Shown in pieces: positions 5,463 through 5,940 of a stretch of DNA of 5,940 nucleotides (position 1 is the stretch's first letter; every line of letters starts with the position of its first letter). Source of the stretch: an uncultured Lachnospiraceae bacterium (lineage in GTDB: Bacteria > Bacillota > Clostridia > Lachnospirales > Lachnospiraceae). The notes under the pieces were generated by a model, which saw only the letters and a program-made list of their open reading frames with translations, was not told the origin of the DNA and did not search any database. The stretch covers positions 1 through 5,940 of the forward strand of contig CANQYH010000204.1 in NCBI GenBank assembly GCA_947628025.1, written 5' to 3'. The translations under genes were made by a program, and so were the position numbers.

Positions 5463-5475
5463 TGTAAGCTCTTTC

Positions 5476-5497
5476 CAGAAAATCTTAATTTTTTCTG
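5476..5497. promoter_or_regulatory. AT-rich inverted repeat upstream of the LoaP-gene promoter
   Basis: CAGAAAA (5476-5482) and TTTTCTG (5491-5497) are perfect 7-bp arms around an 8-nt AT-rich centre. They lie 13 bp upstream of the -35 element in the minus-strand sense. This position suits an UP element or a binding site for a dimeric regulator. Which it is cannot be decided from sequence. Confidence 0.5.
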
Positions 5498-5538
5498 TAC
5501 GCCTCTTCCGCACGCCGCGGCAGAAAGCGATCCAAACG

Positions 5539-5585
5539 AAAAAAGCCGCCGGGGAGAGCTGCTTTTTTTCTCCCCAACGGCTTTT
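5539..5585 (-). terminator. Strong intrinsic terminator after the zinc-ribbon gene
   Basis: On the minus strand a 12-bp stem (GCCGTTGGGGAG against CTCCCCGGCGGC, two G-U pairs, extendable inward by A-T) is flanked by A-run and T-run sides. It is followed by TTTTTTCGTTT. It separates the zinc-ribbon gene from the LoaP promoter. On the plus strand the tail is only TTTT. Confidence 0.92.
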
Positions 5586-5669
5586 AACCTCATGAAACCC
5601 AAACCGGATCTTCCATATCCGCGTAAATCGACGCTTCCCCTCAGAAATGTTCCGGCGCGTACCGTACGC

Positions 5670-5940
5670 TTAAAGTTTATTCCCGCAATAGATGCAGAAC
5701 GCGGTTCCCTCCTTGACCGGCTTGCCGCACTGCGGGCAGAAAGCCGGTCCCACGGGCTTTTTCTGCGCCGCATCCGCTTTGCCCGCCGTCTTTTTCTCCG
5801 CGGCTTTCTTAAACGACACGATCCCCGCCGGTTTCGACTTTTGCTGAACGGCCGGCGTACCCTCGGCCCCCGCTTCCGCTGAGACGGACGGCGGTTCCGC
5901 AACTTTCTCTTTCACGCGCTCCGGGACGGCAGGCGGGTTC
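5670..5940 (-). CDS. Zinc-ribbon-domain protein, C-terminal part only (runs off the right edge)
   Basis: The visible 89 codons are open to the right edge, so the gene very likely starts outside the window. A GTG at 5915 is an in-frame possibility but has no ribosome site before it. The C-terminal 22 residues form a zinc ribbon: CPQCG, a short spacer KPVKEGTAF, then CIYCG, ending GNKL. This is the common CxxC-CxxC zinc-ribbon-2 pattern. The preceding ~60 residues are low-complexity, rich in Ala, Pro, Glu, Lys and Val, like a flexible linker (with a short KPAGIVSFKKAAEKK segment). In proteins of this build an unrelated N-terminal domain, often membrane or signalling, is joined by such a linker to the ribbon. 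The missing part prevents a functional call. An 84-nt 3' UTR leads to the strong terminator. Confidence 0.75.
   Translation of the reverse strand, partial: NPPAVPERVKEKVAEPPSVSAEAGAEGTPAVQQKSKPAGIVSFKKAAEKKTAGKADAAQKKPVGPAFCPQCGKPVKEGTAFCIYCGNKL

Noticed and set aside
5295..5513. Leader peptide or small gene before loaP
   Set aside because: Most of the frame lies upstream of or inside the promoter. The later in-frame ATG (about 20 codons) has no clear ribosome site. It is better read as a structured leader.
5435..5902. Arg-rich 155-codon minus-strand frame and its plus-strand counterpart at 5457-5882
   Set aside because: Both overlap the zinc-ribbon gene and its terminator in other frames. 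They have biased Arg composition and no domain.

Overview
The window looks like chromosomal DNA from a GC-rich Clostridia-type Firmicute, most likely a Lachnospiraceae-like gut anaerobe. This is inferred from the strong AGGAGG ribosome sites, sigma-A promoters with 17-bp spacers, the Firmicutes-type (class II) GalT, a LoaP-family NusG paralog, and the Gx-transporter and NusG-domain-II protein pair. No 16S or other taxonomic marker is present, so the assignment is tentative. Six protein genes are supported. Five are on the minus strand and one on the plus strand.

Left part (1-2033, minus strand): a class II galactose-1-phosphate uridylyltransferase (galT) runs off the left edge. Upstream of it, in the same direction, lies a Gx-transporter / heptaprenyl-diphosphate-synthase-component-I-like membrane protein. 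It has its own promoter and an unusual repeat-derived C-terminal tail. The 233-bp spacer between them contains two different degenerate repeats.

Centre (2034-2960): a 432-bp spacer separates the Gx gene from a divergently transcribed NusG-domain-II membrane-anchored protein. The spacer holds two outward-facing promoters with four exact-period 39-bp degenerate repeats between them. The plus-strand gene then converges on the polysaccharide gene to its right, and a hairpin at 2912-2955 lies between their 3' ends.

Right part (2961-5940, minus strand): read from right to left, this holds the 3' end of a zinc-ribbon protein with a strong intrinsic terminator. Next come a clear promoter with a ~145-nt structured leader and a LoaP-like antiterminator with two KOW domains. 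A second clear promoter follows, then a Wzz/CpsC-type polysaccharide co-polymerase whose cytoplasmic C-terminus looks like a decayed BY-kinase domain, then the terminator. LoaP proteins normally sit at the head of long polysaccharide operons. Here only one polysaccharide gene follows before a terminator, so the regulator's real target is an open question.

The most interesting items are the NGN-KOW-KOW LoaP paralog with its leader, the kinase-less Wzz fusion, and the degenerate minisatellite-like repeats in the spacers, one of which has been taken into the end of a membrane-protein gene. Nothing here amounts to a complete new system. No transposon, CRISPR array, tRNA or rRNA is visible.
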